From the NCBI GenBank assembly GCA_029973955.1, contig JARKQJ010000091.1, positions 248,001 to 312,000 of the forward strand: a stretch of DNA of 64,000 nt, written 5' to 3'. Both the position numbers and the translations under genes were made by a program. The notes under the pieces are model-generated. The model saw only the letters and a program-made list of their open reading frames with translations. It was not told the origin of the DNA and ran no database searches. Source of the DNA: Paludibaculum sp. GTDB taxonomy: Bacteria > Acidobacteriota > Terriglobia > Bryobacterales > Bryobacteraceae. Below are positions 17,019-25,854 of the stretch, in pieces. How positions within the stretch are numbered: position 1 is the first letter of the stretch; every line of letters starts with the position of its first letter.

Positions 17019-18274
17019 AGACCGAGAAGAGCGCGGCGCTGCTGGAGCGCGCACAAGGGATTATTCCGGGCGGCGTGAATTCGCCGGTGCGGGCGTTTCG
17101 CGGAGTGGGGGGCGTGCCGCGGTTCATCGAGCGGGGCGAAGGGTGCAGGATGTTCGACGCGGACGGGAACGCGTATATCGATTACGTGGGCTCGTGGGGG
17201 CCGCTGATTCTGGGGCACCGGTTTCCGGCGGTGATGGAGGCGATCCGGGGGGTGCTGGAAGTTGGCACGAGTTTTGGGGCGCCGACGGAGCAGGAGATCG
17301 AGCTGGCGGAGGAGATCCGGGCGGCGGTGCCGTCGATGGAGATGGTGCGGCTGGTGAACTCGGGGACCGAGGCGACGATGAGCGCGCTGAGGGTGGCGCG
17401 CGGATTCACGGGCCGGACGCTGACGGTGAAGTTCGAGGGCTGTTATCACGGGCACGTGGATTCGCTGCTGGTGAAGGCGGGCAGCGGGATGGCCACGCTG
17501 GGGATCGCCGATACGGCCGGGGTGCCGGAAGAGTTTGCGCGGACGACGATGGCGCTGCCGTACAACTCGGTGGAGGCGCTGGAGGCAGCGTTCGGGGCGC
17601 ATGGAGACGAGATTGCGGCGGTGATCATCGAGCCGGTGGTGGGCAACATGGGTTGCGTGCCGCCGCTGCCGGGTTATCACGAGGCGCTGCGGGCGCTGTG
17701 CACGAAGCACGGGGCGCTGCTGATCTTCGACGAAGTCATGACGGGCTTCCGGGTGAGCTTCGGCGGGGCGCAGGCGCTGTACGGGATCCAGCCGGATCTT
17801 TCGACGTTCGGGAAAGTGATTGGCGGCGGTCTGCCGATTGCGGCCTATGGCGGGCGGTCGGACGTGATGCGGAAAGTGGCTCCGGTGGGGAACGTGTATC
17901 AGGCGGGGACGCTATCGGGCAATCCGTTGGCCGTGGCGGCCGGGCTGGCGATGCTGCGGCATTTGAAGGCGCATCCTGAGGTGTACACCCAGATCGACGC
18001 GGCGGCGGCGCGGATCTGTGCGGCGGCACCGGAGGGCGTGACGGTGAACCGGGTGGGGTCGATGTTCACGTTCTTCTTCGGGACAGGCGCAGTGAAGGAT
18101 TGGGATACGGCGAAGGTGGCGGACACGGCGAGGTTCAAGGCGTTCTTCCACCACATGCTGGAGCAGGGCGTGTACCTGCCGCCGTCGCAGTTTGAGGCGG
18201 CGTTCGTAGGGGCGGCGCACGATGAGGCGGCAGTGGGGGCGACGGAGGCGGCGATCGCTTCTTTCGCGGGTTGA
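17015..18274 (+). CDS. hemL: Glutamate-1-semialdehyde 2,1-aminomutase
   Basis: PLP enzyme converting glutamate-1-semialdehyde to 5-aminolevulinate, the last step of the C5 route to haem and other tetrapyrroles, in the cytoplasm. The 419 residues are the normal length. Visible: [10 protein letters not shown] at the start, [33 protein letters not shown], the PLP-contact [10 protein letters not shown], and the Schiff-base lysine in [12 protein letters not shown]. The ATGA overlap with the flavoprotein gene makes it the last of a three-gene coupled run. No other haem gene is in the window. Confidence 0.96.
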   Translation: MKTEKSAALLERAQGIIPGGVNSPVRAFRGVGGVPRFIERGEGCRMFDADGNAYIDYVGSWGPLILGHRFPAVMEAIRGVLEVGTSFGAPTEQEIELAEEIRAAVPSMEMVRLVNSGTEATMSALRVARGFTGRTLTVKFEGCYHGHVDSLLVKAGSGMATLGIADTAGVPEEFARTTMALPYNSVEALEAAFGAHGDEIAAVIIEPVVGNMGCVPPLPGYHEALRALCTKHGALLIFDEVMTGFRVSFGGAQALYGIQPDLSTFGKVIGGGLPIAAYGGRSDVMRKVAPVGNVYQAGTLSGNPLAVAAGLAMLRHLKAHPEVYTQIDAAAARICAAAPEGVTVNRVGSMFTFFFGTGAVKDWDTAKVADTARFKAFFHHMLEQGVYLPPSQFEAAFVGAAHDEAAVGATEAAIASFAG

Positions 18275-18316
18275 TCCTGCTTCTCGGGGGCGGTTGATTG
18301 TGCGGCGGGCGGAAGA

Positions 18317-18634
18317 TCAGCGAACCGAATCTTCGGCAATTGAATCAGCTCCGAAAATCGTACGGATCAGCGAGATGCCGGCAGCGCTTCGCCTGGCGGG
18401 GTCGGTTTCTTTCAAAAAGCCCTGATATGCGGATTGGAGTTCCAGCCGGGCGGCCGCCTCGGCTTGCAGACCCTTCTCGGCCAGGCTCACCAAGGCCTTG
18501 CTGACGGTGACGTCCCGTTCCTTGGCGATGCGCCGGACTTCCTTGGCCAACGAATGCGGCATGGTCACGCTTTGTCGCACACTGAGCCGCTTGGCACGGC
18601 GTGCGGGTTTTGGGGTGATCTTTGCGTGAGGCAT
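18317..18634 (-). CDS. Orphan ribbon-helix-helix (CopG-like) protein
   Basis: A 105-residue basic protein. Residues about 20-70 (RLSVRQSVTMPHSLAKEVRR, DVTVSKALVSLAEKGL) read as a beta-strand followed by two helices, the ribbon-helix-helix DNA-binding pattern of CopG/Arc-type antitoxins and small repressors. The N-terminus is Lys/Arg-rich. No toxin gene lies beside it: the next minus-strand gene is a membrane protein and the plus-strand neighbour is hemL. It may be a lone antitoxin, a remnant, or a self-standing regulator. Confidence 0.65.
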   Translation of the reverse strand: MPHAKITPKPARRAKRLSVRQSVTMPHSLAKEVRRIAKERDVTVSKALVSLAEKGLQAEAAARLELQSAYQGFLKETDPARRSAAGISLIRTIFGADSIAEDSVR

Positions 18635-18695
18635 ATCTTCGATCTATCAGGTGCGCCATTGAGGTGCAGTTCCGGCAAGCCGGTTGAAATTTGAG

Positions 18696-19238
18696 TCAAT
18701 CGCCGAGCTGACGGGCGGCGATGCGGCGGTGGATTTCGCGGCCGGAGTAGAGGGAGAGGGCTAGGAAGAGGGCCATGGTGGACCAGACGAGGAGCTGGCC
18801 GCGGAGGGGGTCGGCGGTGGCGGCCGGGCCGACGGCGCCGTTGCCGAGGACGGTGCGGACGATGAGGTGGACTTCGGTGGAGCCGCGGCCTTCCATGCGG
18901 TTGTCGAGGACGATGAGGTAGTGGTCGGGGTCCTTGGGTTTGTGAGAGAACGCGCCGCGGCGGCCGAAGGGGGTGGAGGCTTCGACGTCGTGGGCCTCTC
19001 CGCGCAGCCAGCGTTCGGCGTCTTCGGCCTTGACGAGCACGGCGCGGACACTGGAGCCGCCCTCGACGATTTCGAAGGAACAGACGATGCGGGCGGGCTC
19101 TTCGGGGAGAGAAAGATCGAGGGTGCGGAAACGGCCGGCGCCGACGATGACGGTGTCGTCGTAGTAGGTGGTGATGCGCGGAGCCTCCCCGGCGGGAGTG
19201 GCGGAAGCGACCAGGAAGGCGAGGAGAGCGGCGATCAT
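18696..19238 (-). CDS. Exported protein with C-terminal membrane segment
   Basis: A 180-residue protein not assigned to a family. It has a short signal sequence (MIAALLAFLVASATPAGEA), a beta-rich domain (DDTVIVGAGRFRTLDLSL, SFEIVEGGSSVRAVLV, STEVHLIVRTVLG) and one C-terminal membrane helix (LLVWSTMALFLALSLY), so it looks like a type I membrane protein with a periplasmic domain. The layout recalls GOLD/emp24-like domains, without proof. Its ATG overlaps the TGA of the amidohydrolase gene upstream (ATGA), so the two are co-translated. Confidence 0.65.
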   Translation of the reverse strand: MIAALLAFLVASATPAGEAPRITTYYDDTVIVGAGRFRTLDLSLPEEPARIVCSFEIVEGGSSVRAVLVKAEDAERWLRGEAHDVEASTPFGRRGAFSHKPKDPDHYLIVLDNRMEGRGSTEVHLIVRTVLGNGAVGPAATADPLRGQLLVWSTMALFLALSLYSGREIHRRIAARQLGD

Positions 19239-20878
19239 TGGAACTGGTAGACGAGCTTCCCGCCGAGGAACGTCATGCGGACCTTGGCGGCGAGGACGTC
19301 GCGCGGGGCAACCGTCATGATATCGCGGTCGAGGACGAGGAAGTCGGCGAGCTTGCCGGGTTCGAGGGAGCCTTTGATCTTCTCTTCGAAGGCGGCGTAG
19401 GCGCCGGAGAGGGTCCAGGATTCGAGGGCTTCGGCGCGGGTCATGCGCTGATCGGGCGTCCAGCCCTCGGGGGGCCGGCCCTGGGTGTCCTGGCGGGTGA
19501 AGGAGGCGTAGAGGCCGAGCATGGGGTTGGGCTCTTCGACGGGGAAGTCACTGCCGTTGGCGACGGGGATGCCGAGGTTGAGGAAGCGGCGCCAGGCGTA
19601 GGCGCCGGCGATGCGGTCGGGTCCGATGCGCTGGTCGATCCAGCGCATGTCGGAGGTGGCGTGGGTGGCCTGCATGGCGGGGAGGACGGAGTAGTCCTTG
19701 AAGAGCTGGAAGTCAGGGAGCGAGATGATCTGGGCGTGTTCGATGCGGAAGCGCTTGTCGTTCGTGCCTTTCAAAGCGCTCTTGTAAGCGTCGAGGACGG
19801 TGCGATTGGCGCGGTCGCCGATGGCGTGGGTGCAGACCTGGAAACCGGCCTGGACGGCTTCGACGGCCACCTTTTCGATGCGCTCCATGGGAGTGATGAG
19901 GAGGCCGGTATTGGTTTTGTCGTCGGAGTAGGGCTGCCAAAGGGCGGCGCCGCGGGAGCCGAGGGCGCCGTCGGCGAAGAGCTTGATGGCGCGGACGGTG
20001 AGCTTGTCGCCGGTTTCGGGGCCCTTCCTGAGATATTCGCGCCAGAGTGGCCCGTCGCCGCCGATCATGGCCCAGATGCGGATGGGGAGTTTGTCTTCGG
20101 CGATCAGCTCGCGATAGGCGCGGAGGTCTTCGGCGGAGACGCCGGCGTCGTGGACGCCGGTGAGGCCGAGACGGGCGCATTCGCGGGCGGCGAGTTCGAG
20201 CTGACGTTTGATCTGGGCGAAGGTGGGCGGGGGGACTTTGGAGCGGACGAGGCCCTGGGCGGTGTCGATGAGGATGCCGGTGGCCTTGCCGGTGGAATCG
20301 CGCAGGATCTTGCCGCCGTGCGGATCGGGGGTGGAGTCGTTGACGCCGGCGAGCGAGAGGGCGCGGGAGTTGACCCAGCCGGCGTGGCCGTCGACGCGGG
20401 AGAGGAAGACGGGGTGGTCTGGGGCGGCGCGGTCGAGGTCGGCGGCGGTGGGGAACTGGCCGCCCCAGTTGGTCTGATCCCAGTTGCGGGCGGTGATCCA
20501 CTGGCCTTTGGGAGTGTTGGCGGCCTGCTCTTTGACGTAGGCGGCGATGGCGGCGACGGTGGCGACGTGGCGGAGATCGCGGGATTCGAGAAGAGCGCCA
20601 AGGCCGCGCATGTGCGCGTGAGAGTCGATGAGGCCGGGGATGATGGTGGCGCCGTGGACATCGATCTGCTGCGTGGAGGGACCGGCGTAAGAAGAGAGAT
20701 CGCCGCCGAGGGCGAGGATTCGACCGGAGCGCACGGCGAGGGAAGTGGCGGAGGGAGCGCCTTTGTTGACAGTGTAAATTCTGGCGTTCCTGAGGATGAG
20801 ATCTGCCGGTTGGGCGGAGAGTTGCGCGGAAAGGGGCCAAGCCAGGGCAAGTCCAAGCAAGGCTACAATAGGCAGCAT
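19235..20878 (-). CDS. Exported amidohydrolase (YtcJ-like, amidohydrolase_3)
   Basis: A metal-dependent amidohydrolase of 547 residues with a signal peptide (MLPIVALLGLALAWPLSAQ). Motifs: PADLILRNARIYTVN at the front, metal-binding DSHAHMRG near residue 85, the catalytic-Lys region AIKLFADGALGSRGA near 330, THAIGDRAN, RIEHAQII, and GSDFPVEEPNP near 465. It ends with the usual GSLEPGKLADFLVLD. These enzymes hydrolyse amide or ester-like bonds in varied substrates; the specific one is unknown. The chosen ATG overlaps the divergent start of the MauE/DoxX gene in a single CATG. Confidence 0.88.
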   Translation of the reverse strand: MLPIVALLGLALAWPLSAQLSAQPADLILRNARIYTVNKGAPSATSLAVRSGRILALGGDLSSYAGPSTQQIDVHGATIIPGLIDSHAHMRGLGALLESRDLRHVATVAAIAAYVKEQAANTPKGQWITARNWDQTNWGGQFPTAADLDRAAPDHPVFLSRVDGHAGWVNSRALSLAGVNDSTPDPHGGKILRDSTGKATGILIDTAQGLVRSKVPPPTFAQIKRQLELAARECARLGLTGVHDAGVSAEDLRAYRELIAEDKLPIRIWAMIGGDGPLWREYLRKGPETGDKLTVRAIKLFADGALGSRGAALWQPYSDDKTNTGLLITPMERIEKVAVEAVQAGFQVCTHAIGDRANRTVLDAYKSALKGTNDKRFRIEHAQIISLPDFQLFKDYSVLPAMQATHATSDMRWIDQRIGPDRIAGAYAWRRFLNLGIPVANGSDFPVEEPNPMLGLYASFTRQDTQGRPPEGWTPDQRMTRAEALESWTLSGAYAAFEEKIKGSLEPGKLADFLVLDRDIMTVAPRDVLAAKVRMTFLGGKLVYQFQ

Positions 20879-21800
20879 GGAAGACAGTATGGCACACGGC
20901 CCCGCCGTGGCCGCCCCGAAGGAAATCGAGGGCTGGCGAATGTGGGTCGGGACGGCGAGCGCGGTGGTACTTGGAGTGCTCTTCGTGGTGGCCGGGATCT
21001 GGAAGCTGAGCGATCCGGTGTCGACGGAGGCTCGGATGGTGCAGGCGCTGGTGCCGCCGGCGCTGGCGTTGGCGGTGGCATTAACTGCCGGGATCGTGGA
21101 GACGTGGTCCGGGGTGCTGTTGATGGTGCCACGGTGGCGGAAGTGGGGGGCGTGGTTCTGCGGCGTGATGCTGCTGGTGTTCATGGTCTACTTCGCAGTG
21201 TTTTACCAGCGGTTGGCGGGGGCGGATTGCAGTTGCTTCCCGTGGCTGAAGCGCGTGGTGGGGCCTGGGTTCTTTATCGGCGATGCGGCGATGCTGGTTC
21301 TGGCGGTACTGGCGTGGATCTGGTCGAAACAGCCGGAGAGCTGGAAGCAGGCGTTGGTGGCGCTGGGTGCGATTGTGGTTTCGGCGGGCGCGCTGTATGG
21401 AGTTTCGCTGACGCGGCAGAACGTGGTGAAGGCGCCGGCGCAGATTTCGGTGGACGGCAAGGTGTATTCGCTCCAGCAGGGGCGGACTTTCATCTACTTC
21501 TTCGATCCCGAGTGCATGCACTGCTTCGAGGGTGCGAAGAACATGTCGGAGTACAAGTGGAAGGACGTGAAGGTGGTGGTGGTGCCGACGCGGCAGCCTC
21601 AGTGGACCATTGGATTCCTGAGAGACACGGGGCTGAAGGCCGGCGTGTCGTTTGACCAGAAGACGCTGCGGGACGTGTTCCAGTTCACCGATCCGCCGTA
21701 CGGCGTGGCGATTGAGAACGGAAGGCTGGTGAAGCCGTTCGCGTTCTTCGACTCGAAGGAGCCGGCGGAGACGCTGAGGGGGCTGGCCTGGGTGGAGTAG
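20877..21800 (+). CDS. MauE/DoxX-type membrane redox protein with thioredoxin-like domain
   Basis: About 307 residues. The first half has four membrane segments in the MauE/DoxX pattern (TASAVVLGVLFVVAGIWKLS, ALAVALTAGIVETWSGVLLM, WFCGVMLLVFMVYFAVFY, FFIGDAAMLVLAVLAWIW), with Cys-Ser-Cys (ADCSCFPW) in the third loop. The second half is a periplasmic thioredoxin-like domain with FFDPECMHC (Cys213-x2-Cys216). The likely role is electron transfer for disulfide chemistry across the inner membrane. A start four codons later (20889, MAHGPA) is possible and would avoid the start-codon overlap with the divergent amidohydrolase. Partner substrate unknown. Confidence 0.82.
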   Translation: MEDSMAHGPAVAAPKEIEGWRMWVGTASAVVLGVLFVVAGIWKLSDPVSTEARMVQALVPPALALAVALTAGIVETWSGVLLMVPRWRKWGAWFCGVMLLVFMVYFAVFYQRLAGADCSCFPWLKRVVGPGFFIGDAAMLVLAVLAWIWSKQPESWKQALVALGAIVVSAGALYGVSLTRQNVVKAPAQISVDGKVYSLQQGRTFIYFFDPECMHCFEGAKNMSEYKWKDVKVVVVPTRQPQWTIGFLRDTGLKAGVSFDQKTLRDVFQFTDPPYGVAIENGRLVKPFAFFDSKEPAETLRGLAWVE

Positions 21801-21804
21801 CGCG

Positions 21805-24024
21805 CTAGTTCAACGGCGATAAGCGCAGGACGCGCACGGAGCGCGGGGCCAGAGTGAAGTGGGTGCCGGAGGTGGCTCCCGTTTCCAGATCGGTGGCGCG
21901 CCACGTTGTGCCGTCGCGCCAATTGAGAGTGACTTCCTTGGCGGCGGTGTCGTGGTTGAAGGCGAAGACGAGCCTTTCTCGGCCGGATTCGAGCCAGCGG
22001 ACTTCGGCGCCGCCCTGGGCATCGAGAGGCGGCGTGATGCCGGCCCAAGCGAGGAGCGAGGTGAACCAGCGGGCTGCGTCGGGCGTGGGCGTGGAGTGAT
22101 AGGCGGCGCTGGGGTAGGAGCCGACGAGGAGGGTCTTGCCCTGGCCGAAGGTGGATTCGACGGCGGCGGGTGAGTTGTCTTCAAAGCGGCCGGCCACGGC
22201 GCCGCGGGAGACTTCGAACGACTCCTGGAACCAGCGCGCCGGGACGGTGGCGCCAGAAGAGAAGGCGATGCGGGTGCGGCCCTGGGGCGCGGTTTCGATG
22301 GCGGCTTCGCGGGCGCCGAAGACCTCGTGGAGGCCGAGTCCGGGGATGATGCCGGCGGCGCGGCCGTGCTCGTCGTTCCAGCCGGGGCGGGCTTCGGAGA
22401 CGAGATGGCCGCCGTTTTGAACGTAGGCGCGGAGGACGGGCGCGGCGGCGGAGGGCATCATGAGCGGGTAAGGGAAGTAGAGGAGCTTGTACTGCTTGAG
22501 AGATTCGGCGGTGATGGTGTCGATGTGGACGAAGTCGAGGGGGACGTTGAGGGGCCAGAGGGCTTTGTAGATGCCGAGGAGCGAGTCGCGCTCGATGCCG
22601 GCGACTTCGCCTTGCGGGCCACCGTAGGCGGCCTGGCGCTGGCGGCCGCCGACGAAGTGGGCGAGGGGGTTGTAGATGACGGCGACTTCGGCGCGCGGGG
22701 GGCGTGCGTCGAGGAAGAGTTTCTGATGGGTGTCCACGGTGTGGGCGACGGCGCCGGCGGTGCGGGAGCGCGCGGTAAGCGTGCCGTCGAGCTGGATCAT
22801 GCCGAAGCCGCCGGACTCGTAGCCGGTGCTCATGGGGTAGAACGCGTAAAAGTGAACACCCTTGGCGCCGCGGGCGAGAGCGGACCAGGCCCAGATGCTG
22901 AGGTCCTGCGGAGTGACGGTGGGGCTGACGTTGACGGCGATGGTGCCGAAGCCGGATTGGAGTTCTCCGATCACGAAGCCGTTGCGGCCATCGGCGAAGC
23001 CGAAGCTGCGGGTGAAGTCGAGCAGGGCGCCGCGCCAGAGGGGATCGCGGTCGACGAAGGCGGAGTGTTTGGGGTAGAAGGAAGTTCCGTAGTAGTCGAC
23101 CTGGCGGGCCATGGTCCAGTCGTCGGACTGGCCTTCCCAATAGTGCGGCGAGGCGAAGAGGCCGACGCCGGCGGCGTGGGAGGTGGAGAGGGCCTGAGGC
23201 GCGCCGGCCTTGACGGCTTCATGGCGCTCGCGGAGGTCCTCGCCGAGTTTGGTGACGATGAAGGCCTTCCAGTCGATGTAGTCGGTGTAAGAGAGGATGG
23301 TGGAGAGGCGGTTGGGCTCGACTTCGTTCCAGGATTCGAAGCGGCGGTACCAGGCGCGGTTGAGGGCGTCGAGGGTGCCGTATTTGTTCTTGAGCCAGGC
23401 GCGGAAGCGGGCCTTGGTGTTGGCGCAGAAGCAGAACTCGGGGTTCTGAATGAACGTGGGATTAGCCCAGTTGATGACGTGGGGCTCGCTCCAAAGGTCG
23501 AAGCCGAGGAAGGCCTTGCTGCGGGCGAGGTGAGCGGCGAGGGCGCGGTAGAAGGCGTTGTCGGCGGCGCGGACGCGGGCGTGGTCGCGGCAGTAGCCGG
23601 GGGAGGATTCGGGCTGGATGGCCTGGCCGCCCGAGGAGACGAAGAGCGAGTCGGGGTACTGGCGGCCGACCCAGGGCGGGGCGGAGTCCATGTAGACCTG
23701 GACGAAGACGCGGAGGCCTTCCTCTTCGGCGAGGGCGAGGAGGACGTCGAGAGTGTCGAAATTGTACTGGCCGGGGCGAGGCTCGCCCGTGGCCCAGTCG
23801 ATCCAGCAGCGGAGGGTATTGAAGCCGAGGGACTTGATCTTGCGGACGTCCTGGCGCCAGAGTTCCTTCTTGGTGAGCGGATCGGACTCCAGCATGGGCG
23901 CGCGGGCCTGGCCGCCTCCATACCAGACGGAGACTGGGAAGAAGGGCTGCTGGGCGCGGGCCAGGAAGGAGAAGCAGAGGAGGAGGGCGGCGGCGATCAG
24001 GGTTTGACGTGGAAGAGTGCGCAT
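21805..24024 (-). CDS. GH42-type beta-galactosidase-like glycoside hydrolase
   Basis: A 739-residue secreted enzyme resembling GH42/GHA-type beta-galactosidases. Signal peptide MRTLPRQTLIAAALLLCFSFLARAQ, then a TIM barrel beginning FPVSVWYGGGQ. The candidate acid/base Glu is in DLWSEPHVINW and the candidate nucleophile Glu in GFVIGELQSG. A GATase-like trimerisation domain follows (AEVAVIYNPLAHF, KLLYFPYPLMM, NGGHLVSEARPGW), then a C-terminal beta domain (ERLVFAFNHDTAAKEVTLNW). The family cleaves beta-galactosides or related bonds. Its 5' end overlaps the preceding orphan domain gene by 28 bases, and the frame is open further upstream, so the start is chosen for the signal peptide. Confidence 0.87.
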   Translation of the reverse strand: MRTLPRQTLIAAALLLCFSFLARAQQPFFPVSVWYGGGQARAPMLESDPLTKKELWRQDVRKIKSLGFNTLRCWIDWATGEPRPGQYNFDTLDVLLALAEEEGLRVFVQVYMDSAPPWVGRQYPDSLFVSSGGQAIQPESSPGYCRDHARVRAADNAFYRALAAHLARSKAFLGFDLWSEPHVINWANPTFIQNPEFCFCANTKARFRAWLKNKYGTLDALNRAWYRRFESWNEVEPNRLSTILSYTDYIDWKAFIVTKLGEDLRERHEAVKAGAPQALSTSHAAGVGLFASPHYWEGQSDDWTMARQVDYYGTSFYPKHSAFVDRDPLWRGALLDFTRSFGFADGRNGFVIGELQSGFGTIAVNVSPTVTPQDLSIWAWSALARGAKGVHFYAFYPMSTGYESGGFGMIQLDGTLTARSRTAGAVAHTVDTHQKLFLDARPPRAEVAVIYNPLAHFVGGRQRQAAYGGPQGEVAGIERDSLLGIYKALWPLNVPLDFVHIDTITAESLKQYKLLYFPYPLMMPSAAAPVLRAYVQNGGHLVSEARPGWNDEHGRAAGIIPGLGLHEVFGAREAAIETAPQGRTRIAFSSGATVPARWFQESFEVSRGAVAGRFEDNSPAAVESTFGQGKTLLVGSYPSAAYHSTPTPDAARWFTSLLAWAGITPPLDAQGGAEVRWLESGRERLVFAFNHDTAAKEVTLNWRDGTTWRATDLETGATSGTHFTLAPRSVRVLRLSPLN

Positions 24025-24446
24025 TGGCCGGGTTCGAGGCGGTGGGCGAAGCCGCCGTGGATTTTGCCCAGGTTTTCGCGGCGCAGGACGTCGCGCACGC
24101 GGGGTGATTCGCCGCGTTGCTTGAGGATGCCCAGTTCGTTCCAGACGATGTCGGGGGCGACGGGGTGATCGGCGAGGTTCATGACGGCGACGGTGTATTC
24201 GCCGCCTTTGAGCGGGCGGAGCCAGAGTTCGGAGTGAACGTCCTTGTAGACGCGGCGGCCGGGCTGGGTGGAGCGTTCCTGGAGGGCGGTAACCTCGACG
24301 TCGAGGGTGCCGGGCTTGGGGCCGGAGCCGACGGCCCACTGGGTGAGGGCGCACGTGTCAATGGCTGTGCTTCGGGCGGCTGTGCTTTGGGCGGATGCGC
24401 CTTGGGCCAGCCAGAGGAATGAAGCGAGCACCCACGAAGCCGTCAC
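23997..24446 (-). CDS. Stand-alone alpha-galactosidase C-terminal-like domain, exported
   Basis: A 149-residue protein: a signal peptide (ASWVLASFLWLAQGASAQ) followed by about 100 residues that read like the C-terminal beta-sandwich of GH27 alpha-galactosidases (KDVHSELWLRPLKGGEYTVA, NLADHPVAPDIVWNELG, VRDVLRRENLGKIHGGFA, LEPGQCALFHV). The catalytic barrel is absent. The GTG start overlaps the stop of the DAHP synthase gene (GTGA), and the 3' end overlaps the GH42 start by 28 bases, so it is tightly coupled on both sides. It may be a truncated enzyme relic or a free accessory domain for the GH42 enzyme. Confidence 0.68.
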   Translation of the reverse strand: MTASWVLASFLWLAQGASAQSTAARSTAIDTCALTQWAVGSGPKPGTLDVEVTALQERSTQPGRRVYKDVHSELWLRPLKGGEYTVAVMNLADHPVAPDIVWNELGILKQRGESPRVRDVLRRENLGKIHGGFAHRLEPGQCALFHVKP

Positions 24447-25819
24447 GGCTTCATCATACCGGAGCGGGGGGTGGCGCTTGAGGAGCGGGAGAGCTTGCGC
24501 GCGGTGAGCAGGGCGAGTTCGAGGGATTGCTCGTAATTGAGGCGCGGATCGACCTCGGACTTGTAGGCGATGTGGAGGTCGTCGTCGCTGAGGCCGCGAG
24601 CGCCGCCGGTGCATTCGGTGACGTTCTCGCCGGTGAGTTCGATATGGATGCCGCCGAGGATGGAACCGCAGGCGGCATGAACGTCGAAGGCGCGGCTGAG
24701 TTCGGATTCGATGTCGTCGAAGCCGCGGGTCTTGATGCCGCTGGAGGTGGTGCGGGTGTTGCCGTGCATGGGATCGCAGATCCACAGGACGTTGCGGCCG
24801 TGCTCGCGGATGGCGCGGAGGAGGGGCGGAAGCTGGGATTCGATCTTTTCGGCGCCGAAGCGGTGGATGAGGACGAGGCGGCCGGGTTCGTTGGCGGGGT
24901 TGAGGATCTCGCAGAGGCGCAGGAGTTGGCCGGGCGAGTGGGCGGCGCCGGTCTTGACGCCGATGGGGTTGGCGATGCCGCGCATGTACTCGACATGGGC
25001 GCCATCGGGCGCAGCGGTGCGGATGCCGATCCAGGGGAAGTGGGTGGAGAGATTGAAGAAGCCGGGGCGGTGGGGGACGCGGCGGGTTTGCGCCTGTTCG
25101 TACGGCAGGAGGAGGGCTTCGTGGGAGGTGAAGAAGTCGATGCGGTCACTGCCGCCGGCGGAGGTGCCGAGGATGTTCTCCATGAAGCGGAGGCTGTCGG
25201 TGATGGAGTGGACGAGGCGGCGGTACTCTTCGGCCTTGGGGGATTGGAGGGTCCAGTCGAGGTCGAAGTACTCGGGGTGGTGGAGGTCGGCGAAGCCGCC
25301 TTTGACGAGGGCGCGGATGAAGTTGAGGGTGAGGGCGGCGCGTTGGTAGCCGCGGAGCATGCGCTGGGGATCGGGGATGCGGGCTTCGAGGGCGGGCTCG
25401 GTGGAGTTGATGAGGTCGCCGCGGTAGGCGGGGAGGCGGAGGCCGTTGACGAGTTCGAAGTCAGAAGAGCGGGGCTTGGCGTACTGGCCGGCGAAACGGC
25501 CGACGCGCACGACGGGTTGCTTGGAGCCCTGGACGAGCACGAGGCTCATCTGGATGAGGATCTTGAGCTGGTTTGCGATGTGCGGGGAAGTGCATTCGGC
25601 GAAGCGTTCAGCGCAGTCGCCGGCCTGCAGGACGAAGCACTGGCCGGCCTCGGCGCGGGCAAACTGCTGGCGAAGGGAGGCGACCTCCCAACTGGTGACG
25701 AGCGGGGGGAGTTCGGCGAGTTCGGCGCGGGCGGATTCGAGGGCGGCTGCGTCCGGATACGACGGCTGCTGCAGCGCGGTGCACTGCTGCCAGGAGCCGG
25801 GAGTCCATTCGATAGCCAT
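24443..25819 (-). CDS. Class II 3-deoxy-7-phosphoheptulonate (DAHP) synthase
   Basis: First enzyme of the shikimate pathway: condenses phosphoenolpyruvate and erythrose-4-phosphate. The 458 residues and motifs are those of the class II (plant/mycobacterial) type: GQCFVLQAGDCAERFAEC, VVRVGRFAGQYAKPRSS, NFIRALVKGGFADLHHPE, TSHEALLLPYEQA, FNLSTHFPWIG, HRFGAEKI and the metal-site CDPMHGNT, with ECTGGARGL near the end. I start at MAIEWTPGSW; six extra upstream codons are possible. It leads a minus-strand run with two carbohydrate-related genes, an odd pairing for an aromatic-biosynthesis enzyme. It faces the patatin gene across 35 bases. Confidence 0.95.
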   Translation of the reverse strand: MAIEWTPGSWQQCTALQQPSYPDAAALESARAELAELPPLVTSWEVASLRQQFARAEAGQCFVLQAGDCAERFAECTSPHIANQLKILIQMSLVLVQGSKQPVVRVGRFAGQYAKPRSSDFELVNGLRLPAYRGDLINSTEPALEARIPDPQRMLRGYQRAALTLNFIRALVKGGFADLHHPEYFDLDWTLQSPKAEEYRRLVHSITDSLRFMENILGTSAGGSDRIDFFTSHEALLLPYEQAQTRRVPHRPGFFNLSTHFPWIGIRTAAPDGAHVEYMRGIANPIGVKTGAAHSPGQLLRLCEILNPANEPGRLVLIHRFGAEKIESQLPPLLRAIREHGRNVLWICDPMHGNTRTTSSGIKTRGFDDIESELSRAFDVHAACGSILGGIHIELTGENVTECTGGARGLSDDDLHIAYKSEVDPRLNYEQSLELALLTARKLSRSSSATPRSGMMKP

Positions 25820-25854
25820 GGAATAACAGGGTAACATGATGCGATAATCCTGCT

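Noticed and set aside
19238-21655. Long plus-strand frame of about 800 codons opposite the amidohydrolase
   Set aside because: Antisense to a gene with clear motifs; the translation is Gly/Ala/Val/Glu-rich and without domains. A GC-rich shadow.
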